Source: Methanomicrobiales archaeon HGW-Methanomicrobiales-3 (lineage in GTDB: Archaea > Halobacteriota > Methanomicrobia > Methanomicrobiales > Methanospirillaceae). Taken from it: a stretch of DNA of 64,000 nt. Position numbers and translations under genes: made by a program. The notes beneath the pieces are model-generated. The model saw only the letters and a list, made by a program, of their open reading frames with translations. It did no database searches and was not told the DNA's origin. Positions within the stretch are counted from its first letter, which is position 1, and the number at the start of each line of letters is the position of its first letter. The stretch spans positions 1 to 64,000 of the forward strand of contig PGYK01000009.1 of assembly GCA_002839605.1 (NCBI GenBank), read 5' to 3'. This document shows positions 17,833-26,404 of the stretch, in pieces.

Positions 17833-18585
17833 GTGTCCGGCTCTTCACTAGTTGTTGGCAAATCCCTGCCGCGTGATGATGGCATGACCACGACCGCACT
17901 CCTTGTCATTGAAGGGCTCTGGTGGACTCCGGAGGAGAAGCCAAAGCGCCCATCCGTACTGCAGTTTTTCGAAGGCCTTGAGAGTATCGAGGGGGACTTC
18001 AATATCTATTATGCGAACTTTTACGAGAAGGAAGGGTTCCGCCACGCCCTTGAGGACGATCTCACCAATACCCGCGAGGACCGGCTGTTCCTGTACATTG
18101 CAGCGCACGGGACGGGAAAACGCATTGGCGGCCTGAAATCCCGGAGCGGTATAAAACTGCCTGCCATGTTCAAGGCGGTAAGAAATGCCGCGAATTACTC
18201 AAACATCGAAGGGGTGCTCATCAGTTCCTGCAATATCGGGAACAATATCGACGATTTCATCTCGACCACCCGGAACTCCCACATTGCCTGGATCTTTGGT
18301 TACACCTGCGAGATCAGCTGGATGGCAAGCACGCTCATCGACATCTCGATCTTCGAGCACTTAATGAAACTCAACAAGAATGATCTCAGGAACCGCAAGA
18401 AGATCCTCGATGCGTTCACCAAAGCCCTGCGGCGGTTTAATGGCGACTATATCCTCTGTAAGGAAAAATCAAAGAGCATAGCTCTCAAAGACGCCATCAC
18501 ACTGGTTGTCCAGCCGCGGGCACCAAAAGAGAAGGCGCAGGACGAAACAGCAAACCTTCTCGCAAAACTCGGCTGGAAAAAGTAG
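17833..18585 (+). CDS. stand-alone caspase-fold-like protein (candidate cysteine peptidase)
   Basis: 250 residues from the GTG at 17833, which has a G-rich sequence ahead of it; the ATG at 17884 (233 residues) is a good alternative because the first strand, TALLVIEGLWW, starts there. Strand-rich segments end in LFLYIAAHGTG (H92-G93) and VLISSCNIGNN (C133). A strand followed by HG and a later strand followed by C, about 40 residues apart, is the pattern of the caspase/CHAT/C13 clan. The remaining part is helical with a basic C terminus. No partner domain, signal peptide or regulatory module is fused. Peptidase activity is inference from this pattern only. It could instead be an inactive relative. 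Confidence 0.62.
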   Translation: MSGSSLVVGKSLPRDDGMTTTALLVIEGLWWTPEEKPKRPSVLQFFEGLESIEGDFNIYYANFYEKEGFRHALEDDLTNTREDRLFLYIAAHGTGKRIGGLKSRSGIKLPAMFKAVRNAANYSNIEGVLISSCNIGNNIDDFISTTRNSHIAWIFGYTCEISWMASTLIDISIFEHLMKLNKNDLRNRKKILDAFTKALRRFNGDYILCKEKSKSIALKDAITLVVQPRAPKEKAQDETANLLAKLGWKK

Positions 18586-18702
18586 CGGCCGGGTCTCCTG
18601 ATTGAAGGACACTTTTTTGTGAGAGTGGAAGTGTGGTGGCAGGAGATTGCCGGTACTCAGGAATCAAAATTTCAGGCACTATCGGATAGACGGGTAATTG
18701 AG

Positions 18703-18733
18703 GCCGCCGCGGGGCGCCCTACGGGGCGGCGGC
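18703..18733 (+). repeat. dispersed GC palindrome, copy 3 (TACG loop)
   Basis: Outer stem GCCGCCGC/GCGGCGGC and inner CGCCC/GGGCG close a TACG tetraloop, a UNCG type. Left flank GGTAATTGAG, right flank TGGTATCGCTATT. About 17 bp on lies a G5/C5 hairpin with loop TCTCAA. Confidence 0.7.
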
Positions 18734-18846
18734 TGGTATCGCTATTTGGGGGTATGGGGGTCTCAACCCCCTTCTTTATAAAAAAGTTTTCTTCAAATAC
18801 AGTTTTTCCTAAAAATCTCTCAACCTGGTTTCCATGCACGATAAAG

Positions 18847-18920
18847 GAACGAGTGCCCCCCAACCCCCTCCCCCTCCGACTGCCGCCACGGGCAGGCAGT
18901 CGTACGGGCGGGGGAGAAAG
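18847..18920 (+). repeat. ~75-bp inverted repeat, left arm
   Basis: GAACGAGTGCCCCCC, then C-rich sequence, TGCCGCCACGGGCAGGCAGT and GGGCGGGGGAGAAAG. The reverse complement of 26975-27055 gives the same order with a few changes. Confidence 0.7.
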
Positions 18921-19085
18921 GTTGCCAGTTCGGGAATTTTTTCAAAATATCTGAATGAGATTTTTCTGTTATTACAGCGGCCTGATATAATTCCCAGTCA
19001 AAGGAGTCTTTTAATCCATCACAGGAATTTTCAGATGCCAGTACTCAGTTGCGTAGTTTCCGGGATCCGGGTTAAAAAAGGAGAA

Positions 19086-19778
19086 TCAATCCCGTTGTAT
19101 CTCGGGCTTTGGCAGATACGGGATGATGGATGCGGCAATCTTGGCAATGTCCATTGACTGGAGTACGACCTTTCCCGGGCCGGTGAGGGTGGTGACAAAG
19201 AGCCCTTCGCCGCCGAAGAGCGCCGTGGTTATCCCGCCAACCAGCGCAATGTCGTACCTGACCCTTTCCTCAAAACCCACAACAAGGCCGGTCTGGACTT
19301 TGACCATCTCGCCTGCTTTGAGGTCGAGTTCGATGATGTCCCCGCAGCAGTGCAGAAAGGCCGTGCCGTATCCGGTCATCCGCTGGAGAATGAACCCCTC
19401 ACCGCCGAACAAGCCGGCCCGGATAGTGTTGGTTATCGCAATGTCGAGATTTACCGACTCTTCGCAGGCAAGAAAGGAACTCCTCTGCGCGATAAACTCC
19501 GACCGGGGGGTCACCAGGACGGTGAAGATCTTGCCCGGCATGCTGCCGGCAAATGAGACAAATCCCTGCCGTTCCGGTGCGGTAAATTTTGTTAAAAAGA
19601 TACTGTCCCCGCCAACCGCCCGCTTCAGCCCGGAGATGATACCGCCTTTGAGCTGGCTTTCCATGGTGATGTGGCCGCTCATGTTCACCATGGTGCCGGC
19701 CTCTGCAAAGACCCCCTCGCCCGGCGAAAGCTCGATCTTTGCCATCTGGAGGTTGTTGCCGATAATCTCGTGCTTCAT
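19086..19778 (-). CDS. AIM24/TIGR00266 family protein
   Basis: 230 residues of short beta repeats: LSPGEGVFAEAGTMVNMSG, GGDSIFLTKF, GKIFTVLVTPRSEFIAQRSSFLAC, then LFGGEGFILQRMTGYGTAFLH and TALFGGEGLFVTTLTGPGKV. The repeated FGGEG and G-rich turns are typical of AIM24-like double-jelly-roll proteins. Members are widespread in bacteria and archaea with no agreed activity; the yeast relative is mitochondrial. It is divergent from the cobalamin operon, with ~690 bp of repeat-rich sequence between. Confidence 0.88.
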   Translation of the reverse strand: MKHEIIGNNLQMAKIELSPGEGVFAEAGTMVNMSGHITMESQLKGGIISGLKRAVGGDSIFLTKFTAPERQGFVSFAGSMPGKIFTVLVTPRSEFIAQRSSFLACEESVNLDIAITNTIRAGLFGGEGFILQRMTGYGTAFLHCCGDIIELDLKAGEMVKVQTGLVVGFEERVRYDIALVGGITTALFGGEGLFVTTLTGPGKVVLQSMDIAKIAASIIPYLPKPEIQRD

Positions 19779-19898
19779 AGTCTCTGGTATTCGTTTTGTC
19801 GTGGAGAGGTGAAAATCGTTGTGGGGATTTTTACAGGAATGTTGTCTGGTAGGGACCGGGAAAAATGTTCATTGGGCAATGTTCTTTTTTTCCCTGTA

Positions 19899-19944
19899 GA
19901 AACGCACATGAACGGGCATTCACACCCGAAGCATGAAAAACGCT
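19899..19944 (+). repeat. conserved ~43-nt hairpin element, copy A
   Basis: GAAACGCACATGAAC, a CGGG...CCCG hairpin and ACACCCGAA..ATGAAAA. Copy B lies at 36968-37010. Confidence 0.5.
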
Positions 19945-20037
19945 GCACGCGGGATATCTTTTTAGCACTTCCCGATTCAGGACACCTCACAGGGAACGTT
20001 GGGAGGAAATACCCCGTCCGGAAAACCGGTAATTGAA

Positions 20038-20068
20038 GCCGCCGCGGGGCGCCCATCGGGGCGGCGGC
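20038..20068 (+). repeat. dispersed GC palindrome, copy 4 (ATCG loop)
   Basis: Same stems as the other copies, inner loop ATCG. Left flank CGGTAATTGAA. It is followed by a G5/C5 hairpin about 30 bp on, as for the copy at 18703. Confidence 0.7.
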
Positions 20069-20464
20069 AGTAATCCCCACGGGGGTATGGGGGCATCAGC
20101 CCCCATAATCTATTCTTTGCGATGGATTGTATTGGGTTGCGATGGGACCACGGGGGCTCGGGGTCTCATCGACCCTCGCCCCGTGGAGCAGGCGGTAAAT
20201 GGGTACTTGTAACTGAATGATAGAACCGGGGGTCAAGGGGGTTTGCACCCTTGGGGAGCCTCCCCCTTTGGGGGGGAGAGGGGGGTCACCCTCGCAATTC
20301 CACAAAATGACTCCTTGGGAATGATTTCACCAGAGCAGTTTTTTTCCGTGTATTAGTATCCGCAGGCACCCCTTATTCTTGGTATCAAAAGACATGCCGG
20401 TTGCCCGATCCAACCTCTTTTCGAAAACAAGCCTTAATACAATAACGCAACCAAAATTGTGCAG

Positions 20465-21007
20465 ATGAACAGTCGCAAGCTGGCCGGTGGCCCGACGCAG
20501 GACGAGATCATGGCCGTCTCTTTACTCAAGCTGGGACTTGTCAGCACCGACAGCGTCCTTGAGATCGGTTGCGGTACCGGGAAGGTTTCTGTCGCTATGG
20601 CAAAGGCTGCAAAGAAGCTCTACTCTCTTGACAAGCGGCCGGATGCCGTCTCGCTTGCAACCGAAACCGCACGGCAGGCCGGGGTGCGGAATATCGAATT
20701 TTTCTGCACGGATGCCCGGGAATTTTTACGCACCGATGCGACCTGGGACTGTGCATTCCTTGGCGGAACCAGCGGGCTTGAAGAGATCCTTCCCATCCTT
20801 GCAAAGAAGGTGAAGCGGACGATCGTCATCAACGCGGTCATGCTCAGCACCCTCGACCGTGCGGTTACGGTTCTTCAGGATCTCGGGATCTTCTGCGAGG
20901 TCGTGCAGGTGCAGGTCTCCCGGTCGCATGAGATCGCGGGAAGCATCATGTTCAAACCCATCGATCCGGTATTTGTCATCGTTGCGCGGGGTGCAGCATG
21001 CTCGTAG
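20465..21007 (+). CDS. cbiT: cobalt-precorrin-6B C15-methyltransferase/decarboxylase
   Basis: 180 residues from the ATG at 20465; a GTG two codons earlier is also open. The SAM-binding motif VLEIGCGTGKVSVAMAK and the N-terminal GGPTQDEI are characteristic of CbiT. It methylates C15 and removes the acetate carboxyl at C12 in the anaerobic corrin pathway; CbiE does the C5 methylation. The archaeal form is a separate protein, not fused as CobL. It is the first gene of an eight-gene operon; cbiL starts inside its last codons. Confidence 0.93.
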   Translation: MNSRKLAGGPTQDEIMAVSLLKLGLVSTDSVLEIGCGTGKVSVAMAKAAKKLYSLDKRPDAVSLATETARQAGVRNIEFFCTDAREFLRTDATWDCAFLGGTSGLEEILPILAKKVKRTIVINAVMLSTLDRAVTVLQDLGIFCEVVQVQVSRSHEIAGSIMFKPIDPVFVIVARGAACS

Positions 21008-21603
21008 GTCTCGGCCTTGGCCCGGGCAACCCGGAACTTCTCACGCTCCGGGCAGTCCGGCTCTTGAAAGAGGCAGATGCGGTATTTGTGCCGGGCAGGA
21101 TTGCCTGTGACCTGGTTGCCCCGTACCGGGAAGCAGTCATGCTCGACTTCCCGATGACCGATGACGAGACGAAGATCCGCGAGTGCATGGTGGCAAATGC
21201 GAAAAAGATCGCCCCGGTTGCAGAATCCGGTCTTGCCGTCTTTGGCATTCTTGGAGATCCGAACTTCTTCTCAACCTTCTCCCGGCTCTGTGCGGTCATT
21301 GCCGAATCGCACCCGGACATTGAGTTCCGGACCGAGCCTGGCATCAGTTCCATCACGGCCTTTGCCGCTGCCGCCGGTATCCCGGTGAACTGCGGGTTTA
21401 CCGTATCAGATGGGTCTGAAGAGGGAGCCGGGATCTTTCTCAAGGTGCGCAAACCGCAGCAGAAAGCTGCCGAGCTGAGATCGCAGGGATACCGGGATTT
21501 TGTTCTGGTGGAACGGATGTACTTTTCGGACATGAAAGTGTACCGGAACGGGGAGCTCCCGATACAGAGCGATTACATGAGTGTGATGTATGCCCGGAAA
21601 TAA
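20998..21603 (+). CDS. cbiL: cobalt-factor II C20-methyltransferase
   Basis: 201 residues. It begins MLVGLGLGPGNPELLTLRAVRLLKEADAVF, the glycine-rich start of the tetrapyrrole methylase fold, followed by a PG motif (FVPGR). GILGDPNFFSTF and the C-terminal VLVERMYF fit CbiL rather than other family members. It uses SAM to methylate C20 of cobalt-factor II. It overlaps cbiT by ten bases and cbiF by fourteen, so expression is coupled. Confidence 0.92.
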   Translation: MLVGLGLGPGNPELLTLRAVRLLKEADAVFVPGRIACDLVAPYREAVMLDFPMTDDETKIRECMVANAKKIAPVAESGLAVFGILGDPNFFSTFSRLCAVIAESHPDIEFRTEPGISSITAFAAAAGIPVNCGFTVSDGSEEGAGIFLKVRKPQQKAAELRSQGYRDFVLVERMYFSDMKVYRNGELPIQSDYMSVMYARK

Positions 21604-22324
21604 GAGTGACCCCCTCATCTGGTTTGTCGGCGCCGGTCCCGGCGACCCGGAACTGATTACGGTAAAAGGAAAAGCCCTGCTCGACAAAGCGGACGTGCTG
21701 CTCTATGCGGGATCGCTTGTCAATCCTGAACTGGTTGCTCTCAGTCCGGCTATTGAAAAAGTGGACAGCTGGGGCATGCAGCTCGATGCCATGGTTGCTC
21801 TCATGGTTGACCGGGCCCGGGCCGGAAAGCTCGTTGTCCGGCTCCATTCCGGTGACCCGGCACTGTACGGGTCCATTGTCGAGCAGATTGCGGAGCTGAA
21901 AAAAGCAGGGATCGCCGTCCGGATTGTGCCGGGAGTTTCCTCGGTCTTTGCTGCTGCCGCAGCGCTCACCACCGAGTTCACCCCCCGGGGAGTATCGGAG
22001 ACCCTCATCATCACCCGGCCCGCCGGTAAGACGCTTGAGAAGGACTTTATTGCGGAACTCTCGCAGTACCCGGCAACGCTCGCATTCTATCTTGGCAGCG
22101 AACATTTCTTCGAGATCACCGCAAAACTTGCCTGTCCCCCCGAAACCCCGGCAGTTGTCATCTACCATGCCTCGTGGCCCGACCAGAAGATCATTTCCGG
22201 AACCGTTGCCGATATCGCCCAGAAAGCGCAGGCTTCCGGTATCACCCGCTCCGCGCTCCTCATCGTCGGCCGGGCAGTCCTTGGGACGGATTCCGGCTAC
22301 CAGCGATCGCACCTCTACTCATGA
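21590..22324 (+). CDS. cbiF: cobalt-precorrin-4 C11-methyltransferase
   Basis: 244 residues. IWFVGAGPGDPELITVKGKALLDKADVLLYAGSLV is diagnostic of CbiF/CobM. RLHSGDPALYGSI and PRGVSETLIITRPAG are the usual second and third conserved blocks. It methylates C11 of cobalt-precorrin-4 with SAM. The start overlaps cbiL; the next gene starts within its last four bases. Confidence 0.95.
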   Translation: MPGNKSDPLIWFVGAGPGDPELITVKGKALLDKADVLLYAGSLVNPELVALSPAIEKVDSWGMQLDAMVALMVDRARAGKLVVRLHSGDPALYGSIVEQIAELKKAGIAVRIVPGVSSVFAAAAALTTEFTPRGVSETLIITRPAGKTLEKDFIAELSQYPATLAFYLGSEHFFEITAKLACPPETPAVVIYHASWPDQKIISGTVADIAQKAQASGITRSALLIVGRAVLGTDSGYQRSHLYS

Positions 22325-23193
22325 ACGAGACGGTTGTCATCACGTTTCCCTATTCCCGCGCAGAAGCGGAACGCATCGCATCATTCCTGGATGCCGATGT
22401 CATTGAATACGCACCGGATATCTTCGATTCGGTATTTGCCGCACGAAAACGGGTTGTCGCCCTCATGTCGATGGGCATTGTCGTGCGGAAGATTGCCCCC
22501 CTGCTCGAAGACAAGTGGAAGGACCCGGCAATCGTTGTCGTGAGCCCGGACCTCCGGTTTGCCGTTCCGCTTCTCGGGGGCCACCATGGCGCCAATGAGC
22601 TGGCACGGGAACTCATCAGGCTCGGGATACAGCCGGTCATCACGACCGCAACCGAGTCGCGGGGCCGGGATTCTGTGGAGACGATAGCGGAACGGACCGG
22701 TACTGATGTGGTAAACCGCAATTCAACCCGTGAAGTGAACGCTGCCCTGCTGGCAACTGACGTTCCGGTTCACGCGGTTCAGGGACCGGCGATAGTCCTT
22801 GCGGGCCCGGATGTATCATTCCTTGCAAGAAAGGGCACCTATTCTGTCGGTATCGGGTGCCGGAAAGGAGTTACTTCCGGCGAGGTAGTGGAGGCAGTCA
22901 GGGCTGCCCTTGCAGAACAGGATATTCCTGAACCGGAGGTTTTTGTGTACGCAACGACTACGAAAAAAATGCACGAGACCGGCCTTGTTGACGCAGTCGG
23001 CGAACTTTTGGGGAATTTAATATTCCTTGATGACGATACCATAAACGCACAGGCAGGAACCGGCCCCTCGCGGGCAAATAAGATCGGTCTGCTCGGGGTT
23101 GCAGAGCCCTGTGCCCTGGCAACCTCAAAGAGAAAAGAACTCATCATGACTAAGAAGGTGTACGGGAGAGTCACGGTTGCCATCGCACGCTGA
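22321..23193 (+). CDS. cbiG: cobalt-precorrin-5A hydrolase
   Basis: 290 residues from the ATG at 22321, chosen because it overlaps the cbiF stop (ATGA) and fits family starts; the frame is open 147 bp upstream. The N-terminal domain has VVALMSMGIVVRKIAPLLEDKW and AVPLLGGHHGANELAREL, the CbiG motifs. The C-terminal domain begins YSVGIGCRKGVTSGEVVEAV. It opens the lactone ring and removes C20 with its methyl as acetaldehyde. It overlaps cbiH by 17 bp. Confidence 0.94.
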   Translation: MNETVVITFPYSRAEAERIASFLDADVIEYAPDIFDSVFAARKRVVALMSMGIVVRKIAPLLEDKWKDPAIVVVSPDLRFAVPLLGGHHGANELARELIRLGIQPVITTATESRGRDSVETIAERTGTDVVNRNSTREVNAALLATDVPVHAVQGPAIVLAGPDVSFLARKGTYSVGIGCRKGVTSGEVVEAVRAALAEQDIPEPEVFVYATTTKKMHETGLVDAVGELLGNLIFLDDDTINAQAGTGPSRANKIGLLGVAEPCALATSKRKELIMTKKVYGRVTVAIAR

Positions 23194-23959
23194 AGGAAAA
23201 GGAAGTCTTGCCATTGTCGGGCTTGGCCCGGGCAAGCGGGATTACATGACTGCCCGGGCCTTAAAAGCCATTGCCGGGGCGGATTATGTCCTCGGCCATG
23301 CCATGTATCTCGAACCGCTTGCCCCCCTGCTTGCAGGAAAACAGGTCATCAGCAGTTCCATGGGTAAAGAGGTTGACCGGGCACAACAGGCAATCGATCT
23401 GGCCCGTGCACACGCCGTTGCGATAGTCTCAGGAGGCGATGCCGGCGTCTATGGCATGGCAAGCATCGTCCTTGAGGTTCTCGAGCATGACGGCGCAGAA
23501 ATTGACGTTGAGATCATACCCGGCGTAACGGCTGCCAATGCCGCAGCATCCCGGGCCGGCTCACCGCTCTCCGGTGACTTTGCGGTGATCAGCCTCTCTG
23601 ACCTGTTGACGCCGCTTGAGGTGATCGAGAAGCGCCTTGACGCGGTCTTCTCGGTTGGGATCCCGGTTGTCCTGTACAATCCCAAGAGCCGGGGCCGCCC
23701 GCACAACTTTTCGCTTGCGGTTGAGCATGCCCGCAGGCACCTGGATTCTGGAACGCCGATCGCGATTGTGAGAAATGCCCTGCGGGAGGATGAAAAAACC
23801 ATCATCATCACGCTGGCGGAGATCGAAGAACACGAACCTGCCATCGATATGCATACCACGGTCATTATCGGCGGCAGCGAGAGCAGGATATGGAGGATGG
23901 GAGACGATGTCAAAGGAATCATCACGCCACGGGGATACCACCGCAAATACGTATATTGA
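23177..23959 (+). CDS. cbiH: cobalt-factor III C17-methyltransferase
   Basis: 260 residues. LAIVGLGPGKRDYMTARALKAIAGADYVLGHAMYLEPL and IVSGGDAGVYGMAS identify CbiH/CobJ. It methylates C17 and drives ring contraction. There is no fused Fe-S domain, unlike some CobJ/CbiH60 forms. It overlaps cbiG at the 5' end and cbiC by 53 bp at the 3' end, the longest overlap in the operon. Confidence 0.94.
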   Translation: MPSHAEGKGSLAIVGLGPGKRDYMTARALKAIAGADYVLGHAMYLEPLAPLLAGKQVISSSMGKEVDRAQQAIDLARAHAVAIVSGGDAGVYGMASIVLEVLEHDGAEIDVEIIPGVTAANAAASRAGSPLSGDFAVISLSDLLTPLEVIEKRLDAVFSVGIPVVLYNPKSRGRPHNFSLAVEHARRHLDSGTPIAIVRNALREDEKTIIITLAEIEEHEPAIDMHTTVIIGGSESRIWRMGDDVKGIITPRGYHRKYVY

Positions 23960-24572
23960 CGTGGGCGCGGACACAGCGGAAGGCTACGCGATCTCAAAGA
24001 AGTCCCGGACTCTTGCCCGGGATGTTGTCGGGAATGTCACGGTCGAAGACCGGATACGGCAGCGGTGTTCGATCGCGGTCGGTGACTTTGCCATGGCCGG
24101 CCTGATGCGGTTTTCGCACGATCCGGTGCCGGCAGCCCTCGCAGCCCTGAAAAATGGCGAACCGGTCATCACCGATATCCGGATGGTGCAGATCGGGATC
24201 CAGAAGAAAGGGCACCAGAGTGAAGTTGTCTGTGCGCTCGATTATGGTGCAGATATCGCAAAGGAGCAGGGCATTACACGAAGCTCGGCCGGATTCCTTG
24301 CCCTGAAAGACCGGCTTCCGGGATCCATCGTGGTTATCGGGAATGCGCCATCCGCCCTCCTTGTCCTCTGCACGATGATACGCGAAGGGATTCGCCCGGC
24401 GGTCGTAATTGGCACACCGGTCGGATTCGTCAACGCTGCCGAGTCCAAGGAACTGCTCCGGAGGGTTGCCATCCCCTCCATCTCCAACGAGGGAACGCGG
24501 GGGGGAACCCCGGTGGCGGTAGCAGCGCTCAACGAGTGCATCACCATCTTTGTTGAAGGCGCACGGGAATGA
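23907..24572 (+). CDS. cbiC: cobalt-precorrin-8 methylmutase
   Basis: 221 residues from the ATG at 23907. Motifs ISKKSRTLARDVVG, DIRMVQIGI and GTPVGFVNAAESKELL are the CbiC/CobH signature. It moves the methyl group from C11 to C12 to give cobyrinate. It starts within cbiH and ends with an ATGA overlap with cbiD. Confidence 0.94.
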   Translation: MSKESSRHGDTTANTYIDVGADTAEGYAISKKSRTLARDVVGNVTVEDRIRQRCSIAVGDFAMAGLMRFSHDPVPAALAALKNGEPVITDIRMVQIGIQKKGHQSEVVCALDYGADIAKEQGITRSSAGFLALKDRLPGSIVVIGNAPSALLVLCTMIREGIRPAVVIGTPVGFVNAAESKELLRRVAIPSISNEGTRGGTPVAVAALNECITIFVEGARE

Positions 24573-25573
24573 GAGATCCGGTCAGCGGTTTTGAATACCC
24601 GGATGACTGGGTCAGGCGATGCAGCGACCCGGAAAAATTGCAGCTGGCCCGCGACGGTCTTGGCGTCCTGACATCGTCCGGAGCGGTTCTCCGGCGCGGA
24701 TTTACCACCGGGACCACGGCTGCGGCAGTTGCAAAAGCTGCCGTCCTCTCGCTCAGAACGGACACGGAATCGGTCACGCTCACCCTTCCCTCGGGGATTC
24801 CGGTTCTTGTCCCTGCAAAAGGAAGAGCCGGCAAAGGGCGCGGGAAAAAATATTCCGGGGACTACCCGTCCGACGTGACAGCGGGTCTTGAATTTGTAGC
24901 GGAAGCTGTATTGCAACCGGGGAGCATCACGATCCATTTTGGAGAAGGTATCGGCCGGTTCTCGCGGGATACCCCGCGGTACCGGAAAGGAGCTCCGGCA
25001 GTCAGTCCCCCGGCGCTTACTGCCATTGTCCGGGCGGTGCAGGAGGTGCTGGACAATATCGGAGAAACGGGAGTTTCTGTTACGATCTCCTCGCCCTGCG
25101 GTGCAATGATCGCAAAACAGACTCTCAACCCGAACGTGGGAGTTGAGGGCGGAATCTCCGTGCTCGGTACCACCGGGCTGGTTGAACCCTGGGACGATCA
25201 CCTGACGGAATCGACAACCGACCGGATTGCCGCAGCTGACCGGCCTGTGCTCACCACCGGGCGGGTTGGCCTTCGCATCTCCCGGCTGCTCTTTCCGGAT
25301 CGCGAGGTCATCCTCATTGGCGGGAAACTCCGGCAGGCGCTTGATGCTGCACGGGGTGAGGTGACGCTCTGCGGGCTTCCGGCACTCATCCTCCGGCATA
25401 TCGATCCGGACATCCTTGCGGGAACCGGGTTTTTAACTGTCGAGGAACTCTCGGTATCCCCGCAGTTTCCAGAAATTGTCACTGCGGCCCTCACTGAGTT
25501 TAAACGAGTCCGGCCGAACGTGACCGTTGTCCTGATAAACCGGCAAGGCACAGTGATTGGTGAGAGTCCATGA
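24569..25573 (+). CDS. cbiD: cobalt-precorrin-5B C1-methyltransferase
   Basis: 334 residues. LRRGFTTGTTAAAVAKAA is the CbiD landmark; NPNVGVEGGISVLGTTGLVEPW follows. It methylates C1 with SAM in the anaerobic route. Overlap of four bases with both neighbours shows translational coupling. Confidence 0.95.
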   Translation: MRDPVSGFEYPDDWVRRCSDPEKLQLARDGLGVLTSSGAVLRRGFTTGTTAAAVAKAAVLSLRTDTESVTLTLPSGIPVLVPAKGRAGKGRGKKYSGDYPSDVTAGLEFVAEAVLQPGSITIHFGEGIGRFSRDTPRYRKGAPAVSPPALTAIVRAVQEVLDNIGETGVSVTISSPCGAMIAKQTLNPNVGVEGGISVLGTTGLVEPWDDHLTESTTDRIAAADRPVLTTGRVGLRISRLLFPDREVILIGGKLRQALDAARGEVTLCGLPALILRHIDPDILAGTGFLTVEELSVSPQFPEIVTAALTEFKRVRPNVTVVLINRQGTVIGESP

Positions 25574-26151
25574 AGATCATCGGTGTCGGGTGCGGGCCGG
25601 GCCTGCTGACGGAACAGGCAATAAAAGAACTCAAAAGGGCACGTTTTGCGTATGGCTCGGAACGGGCAATCGCTCTTGCCCGCCCGTTTCTGCCACCCAA
25701 CTGCTCGGTAAAATCCATCGACGATTACAAGAGACTCCACACGCTTCCGGATGATGCCGTTGTCCTGTCTACCGGCGATCCCATGCTTGCCGGCCTTGGG
25801 TATCTGAAGGGAGAGGTTATCCCGGGAATCTCTTCCCTCCAAATCGCTACGTCGCGGCTTCACATCCCCCTGTCCCGGGTCTCTGTGGTTGTTGCCCATG
25901 GCCATGGCCATGAGAAGGGGATGCGGGATACGCTTGATGAAGTCCGGCGGCAGAAGATCGTCTTCCTTCTCGCAGATCCAAAATTTGACGTGGATGAACT
26001 CTACCGGCGGCTCGCAACCCTCTCCCCTCCGCTCCAGGTAGCGCTCTGTGAGAATCTTGCGTACAAGGATGAACACATCGTTGTTGGAAGCATCGAAGAT
26101 CCGCCAAAGCCGGGCGCTGCTCTTTATTCTCTGGTCATTGGCAATTTCTGA
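25570..26151 (+). CDS. cbiE: cobalt-precorrin-7 C5-methyltransferase
   Basis: 193 residues. It begins MKIIGVGCGPGLLTEQAIKELKRARFAYGSERAI, a tetrapyrrole-methylase start, with STGDPMLAGLGYL and VIPGISSLQIA later. It methylates C5; CbiT acts at C15. It is the last clear cobalamin gene of the operon. Genes for cobalt insertion, cbiJ (precorrin-6A reductase) and the later amidation and adenosylation steps are not here. Confidence 0.92.
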   Translation: MKIIGVGCGPGLLTEQAIKELKRARFAYGSERAIALARPFLPPNCSVKSIDDYKRLHTLPDDAVVLSTGDPMLAGLGYLKGEVIPGISSLQIATSRLHIPLSRVSVVVAHGHGHEKGMRDTLDEVRRQKIVFLLADPKFDVDELYRRLATLSPPLQVALCENLAYKDEHIVVGSIEDPPKPGAALYSLVIGNF

Positions 26152-26227
26152 TATCCCTTTTTTTGGCGTCGCAGCAGCAAGCTTTTTTCATCAGCCTCCT
26201 AATAATTTTTCACGATAGGAGTATTCC

Positions 26228-26404
26228 ATGGATAAAGCAACACGAACCCAGGTCAGTATCGCACTGTTTGTCATCGGATTTGCCATGATAGCCGTGCAGG
26301 ATCTCAAGAGGCTCGACTCCATCAACCTTGGCTTTTCATGGCCGTTTGCCCTGATGTTCTACCTCGGGCTTATCTGTATGGCTGCCGGGTATTACCTGAA
26401 ATAA
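26228..26404 (+). CDS. small two-helix membrane protein
   Basis: 58 residues, too short for many gene callers. AGGAG sits six bases before the ATG, a strong ribosome binding site. The product starts MDKATRTQVS and has two hydrophobic helices (about 9-24 and 36-56) joined by a polar loop VQDLKRLDSINLG. It lies about 75 bp after cbiE on the same strand and could be on the same transcript. No family recognised. Confidence 0.68.
   Translation: MDKATRTQVSIALFVIGFAMIAVQDLKRLDSINLGFSWPFALMFYLGLICMAAGYYLK

Larger units (their letters stand above)
18586..19085. other. gene-free stretch with two repeat elements
   Basis: It holds a palindrome copy (18703-18733), then a second short hairpin TGGGGGTCTCAACCCCC, an AT-rich spacer, and the inverted repeat 18847-18920. 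No gene recognised. Confidence 0.5.
19779..20464. other. gene-free, repeat-rich stretch before the cobalamin operon
   Basis: It contains a conserved hairpin element (19899-19944), a palindrome copy (20038-20068) followed by a G5/C5 hairpin GGGGGCATCAGCCCCC, and GC-rich sequence at 20139-20290 partly resembling 26602-26655. I found no cobalamin-riboswitch-like core in the last 150 bp. The last ~60 bp before the start are AT-rich. Confidence 0.45.

Noticed and set aside
20300-20464. Possible cobalamin riboswitch before cbiT
   Set aside because: I looked for a B12-box-like conserved core and stem arrangement and found none; such riboswitches are also rare in archaea.
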